26,630 nucleotides of DNA from an uncultured bacterium (lineage in GTDB: Bacteria > Actinomycetota > Coriobacteriia > Coriobacteriales > Coriobacteriaceae), in contig CAJMPZ010000031.1 in the NCBI GenBank assembly GCA_905215445.1, positions 1 through 26,630 on the forward strand, written 5' to 3'. The notes beneath the pieces were generated by a model, which did not search any database, was not told the origin of the DNA, and saw only the letters and a program-made list of their open reading frames with translations. Made by a program: the position numbers and the translations under genes. This document shows positions 23,226 through 26,630 of this stretch, piece after piece. Every line of letters starts with the position of its first letter. Position 1 is the first letter of the stretch.

Positions 23226-25202
23226 ATGGCGATTCGGACGATGGGGCCGAGCGGACAATACGAGACTGGATTGGATGTTGTCAGTGCGGCGCTGCCCGAG
23301 CTGCTGGCGCCGGCGGGCGGACTCGACCAGATGCTTGCGGCCATCGCCGCGGGTGCCGATGCCATCTATGCGGGGTTGGGCGGCTTTAACGCCCGTGTGA
23401 GCGCCCATGGCTTTACGGATAACGAGTTTGCGCGCGGCTGCGCCGTGGCGCATGCCCATGGCGTGCATGTGTACGTAACGCTCAACGTGTTCGTGTTTGA
23501 CGATGAGTTGTCCGACGCGGTGGCGTTGGGAGCTCATGCACTGGAGCTGGGCGCCGATGCTCTGATTGTCGCCGATGCCGGGTTGGCCTGCGCGCTGCGC
23601 GCGGCGATTCCCGGGGTCGAGATTCACCTGTCCACGCAGGCGGGCGCTCATAGCGAGGGTGCCGTGCGGCTTGCCGCCGATGAACTGGGGGTCGAGCGCG
23701 TGACGACGGCACGCGAGCTGACGGTCGACGAGATTGCGGCGCTATGTGCCACGGGCGTGCCCATCGAGGTATTCTGCCACGGTGCGATTTGCATCGGCTA
23801 TTCGGGGGCGTGCGAGTTCTCGGCCCTGCGGCGTGGGCGCTCGGCGATGCGCGGCGACTGCACGCAGCCGTGCCGTCTGGCGTACGACCTAGTGGACGAG
23901 GCGGGGCAGAGTGTTGTTGCCGTCGAGGGAGACCGCCTGCTTTGTCCGCGTGACTATCTGGGTATCGCGCACCTGCCCGAGCTTGTTGCCGCCGGCGTGG
24001 CATCGCTCAAGATCGAGGGACGCATGAAGAATCCCGATTACGTATTCAACGTGGTGAGGGTGTGGCGTCGGGCACTCGATATGCTGTGCGACGGCGCGTG
24101 GGACTCCGGTGCCGTGGAAGAGCTTGAACGCGAGCTGGGAAGGTCGTTTAACCGTGGGTTTACCGATGCTTACCTGCGGGGTCGTTCGGGTGCCGAGCTC
24201 ATGAGCTTTGAGCGCGCGATCAACCAGGGCGTGCGCGTGGGGCGCTTGGTCGCTGTGGGCCACGAAGAGGTGACCGTTGAGCTCGATGCCGCCGTGGCGG
24301 CGGGTGACACGCTCGAGATTCGGTTCTATCCGGGTGTCGACGCGCGTCCCGATGTGCCCAAGCGCTGGCCGCAGGTGCCCTGCCCGGTGGATGCCGCAGC
24401 GGGGAAGCGCGTCGTCGTGCATTGCAAGCGTAAGGTGGACGCGGGCTGCGAGGTCTATCTGATTCGCAGCGCCGGCGTGTTGGATCAGACGACGGCGGTG
24501 TTGGAGCGCATGCGGGCCGAGGCGGATGCGATTGCGCCCGTTGCGCGTGCCGTTGAGGTGCTGCCCTTTGAGGACGCTGCGGTGGATGGCGGCGCGTCGA
24601 CGGAGTTGGCGGGGTCGGCGGGGCCGGTAAAGCGCGAGGATTTTGCTCGTATGGTCTTTGCCTGGGAGCTGATGGATGTGGGTCCGCGCGATGAGCGAGA
24701 TCTGTCCGATACAACGGTGGTGCTCGACGAAGTGTGCCGCGCGGGCGACGCCGAGCGGACTCGGGCGCTTATGCAGCGTGCCGGGCGCGTCGTCTGCCGC
24801 AATCTGGGACAAGTGGCGATGGCCCGCGAGCTGGGCACAACGTTTGACGTGGCGGCGCCGGTGTTCTGTGCCAATCGGACCACGCTTACCTGGCTGCGCG
24901 GACTCGGTGCGGGGCGGGTGTGCTTGTCGGCCGAGTTGCTCGGCAATGATGCGGAGCGTGTTGCCGAGCTTGCCGCTTGCCCCGGTGTCTTGGGGCCTGT
25001 CGATGCCGACCGTCCCGAGATCATGGTGTGCGAGCACTGCTTGCTGACTGCCGAGGGCGCCTGCGCCACGGATGCAACGGGGCAGGTCCGTTGCCGTGAC
25101 TGCTCGCGCCGTCAGCAGGCGCGCTTTTTGGTCGAACGTGACGGCACGCGTTTGCCGGTCGTTATCGACGCGTGCGGCAGGACGAGGATTTTCCTGTCGT
25201 AG
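23226..25202 (+). CDS. U32 family peptidase-like protein, RlhA/TrhP type
   Basis: A 658-residue U32 protein. ELLAPAGGLDQMLAAIAAGADA (from about 25) is the family opening; EVFCHGAICIGYSGAC, RSAMRGDCTQPCR supplies Cys189, 196, 212 and 216, the iron-sulfur cysteines of RNA-hydroxylating members; SLKIEGRMKNPDYV follows. E. coli RlhA (23S rRNA C2501 hydroxylation) and TrhP (tRNA hydroxylation) are closest by layout; the length, about 650, favours RlhA. A second cysteine set near the C-terminus (Cys602, 605, 613, 623, 626) resembles a zinc ribbon. ATG 23226 follows AAGGAG (23214-23219) by six bases; an ATG at 23199 is possible. It is divergent from the PBP gene and precedes tyrS by 97 bases. Confidence 0.87.
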   Translation: MAIRTMGPSGQYETGLDVVSAALPELLAPAGGLDQMLAAIAAGADAIYAGLGGFNARVSAHGFTDNEFARGCAVAHAHGVHVYVTLNVFVFDDELSDAVALGAHALELGADALIVADAGLACALRAAIPGVEIHLSTQAGAHSEGAVRLAADELGVERVTTARELTVDEIAALCATGVPIEVFCHGAICIGYSGACEFSALRRGRSAMRGDCTQPCRLAYDLVDEAGQSVVAVEGDRLLCPRDYLGIAHLPELVAAGVASLKIEGRMKNPDYVFNVVRVWRRALDMLCDGAWDSGAVEELERELGRSFNRGFTDAYLRGRSGAELMSFERAINQGVRVGRLVAVGHEEVTVELDAAVAAGDTLEIRFYPGVDARPDVPKRWPQVPCPVDAAAGKRVVVHCKRKVDAGCEVYLIRSAGVLDQTTAVLERMRAEADAIAPVARAVEVLPFEDAAVDGGASTELAGSAGPVKREDFARMVFAWELMDVGPRDERDLSDTTVVLDEVCRAGDAERTRALMQRAGRVVCRNLGQVAMARELGTTFDVAAPVFCANRTTLTWLRGLGAGRVCLSAELLGNDAERVAELAACPGVLGPVDADRPEIMVCEHCLLTAEGACATDATGQVRCRDCSRRQQARFLVERDGTRLPVVIDACGRTRIFLS

Positions 25203-25251
25203 GTGTTCGGCCGCGCTGTTTTGGTTATTATTAGTGGGTTTATGAACTTCC

Positions 25252-25278
25252 AGCACCGCCGTATCCGGTGAGGGTGCT
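25252..25278 (+). other. Two alternative short hairpins before tyrS
   Basis: AGCACC (25252-25257) can pair with GGTGCT (25273-25278), or CACCG (25254-25258) can pair with CGGTG (25266-25270); they share bases and exclude each other. The gap is too short (97 bases) for a T-box leader. Confidence 0.3.
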
Positions 25279-25299
25279 ATAGCAAAAGGAGGATACCCA

Positions 25300-26511
25300 A
25301 TGCTGTCTGTTGACGAGCAAATGCGTATCATCACCTCGGGTGCAGCGCAGATCGTCCCCGAGGCCGACCTTCGCAAGAAGCTTGAGAAGGGCGAGCCCCT
25401 CAACATCAAGCTCGGCGTCGATCCCACCAGCCCCGACCTGCACCTGGGCCATGCCGTGCCCCTGCGCAAGATGCGTCAGTTCCAGGACCTGGGCCACAAC
25501 GTCACCCTTATCATCGGCAACGGCACTGCGCTGATCGGCGACCCCTCGGGCAAGAACTCCACCCGCCCGCAGCTTTCGCAGGAGCAGATCGAGGCCAACG
25601 CCGAGACCTACGTGAGCCAGGCCATGAAGATCCTGGACCCCGAGAAGACCACCATCGTGCACAACGGCGACTGGATCCTTTCGATGGACCTGGCCGGCCT
25701 GCTGCAGGTGTGCTCCAAGTTCACCGTCGCCCGCATCCTCGAGCGCGACGACTTTACCAAGCGCTACCAGTCCCAGACGCCGATTGCCCTGCACGAGTTC
25801 CTGTACCCTGTGATGCAGGCCTTCGACTCCGTGCAGATCAAGGCCGACGTCGAGATGGGCGGCACCGACCAGCTCTTTAACCTGCTCGCCGGCCGCGAGC
25901 TCATGGAGAAGATGGGCATGGAACCGCAGATCGCGCTCACCATGCCGCTGCTCGAGGGCACCGACGGCGTCCGTAAGATGTCCAAGTCCTACGGTAACTA
26001 CATCGGCCTGACCGATGCTCCCAAGGATATGTTCGGCAAGACCATGTCCATCCCCGACGAGATGATCGGCAAGTACTATCGTCTGGCCAGCTCGCTCGCC
26101 CCGGCCGAGGTCGACAAGATCGACGCCGCCTTGGCCGATGGTTCTGCCGACCCCTACGAGCTCAAGCGCGCATTGGGCCGCGACCTGTGCGACACCTACC
26201 ACGGCGCCGGCGCCGGCGACGAGGCACAGGCCGAGTTCGACCGTGTGTTCAAGGAGGGCCAGCTTGCCGACTTCCCCGAGAAGCACGTTGAACTGACCGT
26301 CAACGACGAGGGCCAGATTTACCTCGCCGGCCTGCTCAAGGACCTGGGCCTTTCGGCCAGCGCCGGTCAGGCCCGCCGCGACATCGACGGCGGCGGCGTC
26401 AAGGTCAACGGCAAGGCTGTGGCTCCCAAGAGCTACAACATCGATCCGAGCGCCCTCAAACTGGGCGACACCCTCTCCGTGGGCAAGCGCAAGGGCTTCA
26501 AGCTGGTTTAG
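25300..26511 (+). CDS. tyrS: Tyrosyl-tRNA synthetase
   Basis: A 403-residue class I synthetase charging tRNA-Tyr. The HIGH-type motif is HLGH (48-51), KMSKS is at 226-230, and GGTDQLFNLLAGRE is the expected tyrosine-pocket region. The C-terminal S4 RNA-binding domain (GQARRDIDGGGVKVNGK) is present. It looks more like the TyrZ/long-insert branch than the B. stearothermophilus TyrS branch, judged by the HLGHAVPLRKMRQFQ pattern. AAAGGAGG (25285-25292) is a strong ribosome site 7 bases before ATG 25300. Two hairpins follow. Confidence 0.95.
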   Translation: MLSVDEQMRIITSGAAQIVPEADLRKKLEKGEPLNIKLGVDPTSPDLHLGHAVPLRKMRQFQDLGHNVTLIIGNGTALIGDPSGKNSTRPQLSQEQIEANAETYVSQAMKILDPEKTTIVHNGDWILSMDLAGLLQVCSKFTVARILERDDFTKRYQSQTPIALHEFLYPVMQAFDSVQIKADVEMGGTDQLFNLLAGRELMEKMGMEPQIALTMPLLEGTDGVRKMSKSYGNYIGLTDAPKDMFGKTMSIPDEMIGKYYRLASSLAPAEVDKIDAALADGSADPYELKRALGRDLCDTYHGAGAGDEAQAEFDRVFKEGQLADFPEKHVELTVNDEGQIYLAGLLKDLGLSASAGQARRDIDGGGVKVNGKAVAPKSYNIDPSALKLGDTLSVGKRKGFKLV

Positions 26512-26538
26512 TTACGCGGTTTTACCAAACCGCGTAAC
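26511..26538 (+). terminator. Perfect 12-bp hairpin right after tyrS
   Basis: GTTACGCGGTTT (26511-26522) pairs perfectly with 26527-26538, loop TACC. The first base is the last base of the stop codon. No T-run follows, so the terminator label is tentative. Confidence 0.5.
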
Positions 26539-26586
26539 CGGTTGACGCTGCAAACCCGCCAGAGCGGCAATCTGTCTTTCAACTTC

Positions 26587-26615
26587 GGCGGCATGACCAG
26601 AAGGTCAATGCCGCC
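26587..26615. terminator. Second hairpin near the right edge
   Basis: GGCGGCAT (26587-26594) pairs with ATGCCGCC (26608-26615) and GACC with GGTC inside, with one bulged A and an AGAA loop. The following TCGTTTC is a poor T-tract. It may be the true tyrS terminator or belong to a gene beyond the window. Confidence 0.45.
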
Positions 26616-26630
26616 TCGTTTCAAGGCACC

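Noticed and set aside
25203..25299. A T-box leader for tyrS
   Set aside because: The gap is only 97 bases and has neither a T-box-like consensus nor an antiterminator/terminator pair.
26512..26630. A tRNA gene in the right-hand tail
   Set aside because: Two hairpins are present but no cloverleaf, no T-arm consensus and no plausible anticodon stem.

Overview
The window looks like a chromosomal piece of a GC-rich anaerobic gut actinobacterium of the class Coriobacteriia, most likely Collinsella or a close relative. This is inferred from protein flavour (S14 with a CxxC pair, a zinc-LID adenylate kinase, an L17 with a Lys/Ala/Glu tail), the strong G/C bias at third codon positions, the frequent GTG/TTG starts, and a selenium-linked purine catabolism gene set next to actinobacterial-style ribosomal genes. 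No 16S gene is present, so the assignment is an inference.

Region A (about 1-7.9 kb) is an accessory metabolic island. It holds ygeY (M20 hydrolase), ygeW (knotted carbamoyltransferase), a MocA/YgfJ-type nucleotidyltransferase and hyuA (hydantoinase/dihydropyrimidinase) on the plus strand, then yqeC on the minus strand, then yqeB and an xdhC-family gene on the plus strand. The first, second and fourth belong to the gene set linked to anaerobic purine/uric acid breakdown. The MocA, YqeB, YqeC and XdhC proteins are maturation factors for selenium-dependent molybdenum hydroxylases. The hydroxylase itself and the partners YgeX, YgfK and SsnA are not in the window.

Region B (8.2-18.0 kb) is the distal part of the spc operon plus the alpha operon: rplE-rpsN-rpsH-rplF-rplR-rpsE-rpmD-rplO-secY-adk-map-infA-rpmJ-rpsM-rpsK-rpsD-rpoA-rplQ. 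It ends in a textbook intrinsic terminator. rplX and rplN, which normally precede rplE, are absent. The metabolic island stands where they should be, so the spc cluster seems to be interrupted here.

Region C (18.0-26.6 kb) is mixed housekeeping: truA, a glycosyltransferase-like protein of unknown role, argR, a class A penicillin-binding protein with a repetitive tail (minus strand), a U32-family protein resembling RlhA, and tyrS. Two back-to-back terminators separate argR from the convergent PBP gene.

No rRNA, tRNA, insertion sequence, prophage or CRISPR array was recognised. The most unusual non-coding features are nested overlapping inverted repeats between hyuA and yqeC (5131-5203), a long palindrome in the 325-base gap before rplE (7903-7967), and hairpins in three of the longer gaps inside the ribosomal operon. 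I found no convincing wholly new multi-gene system; the leads are the split ribosomal operon, the cysteine-rich YqeC and the repeat elements.
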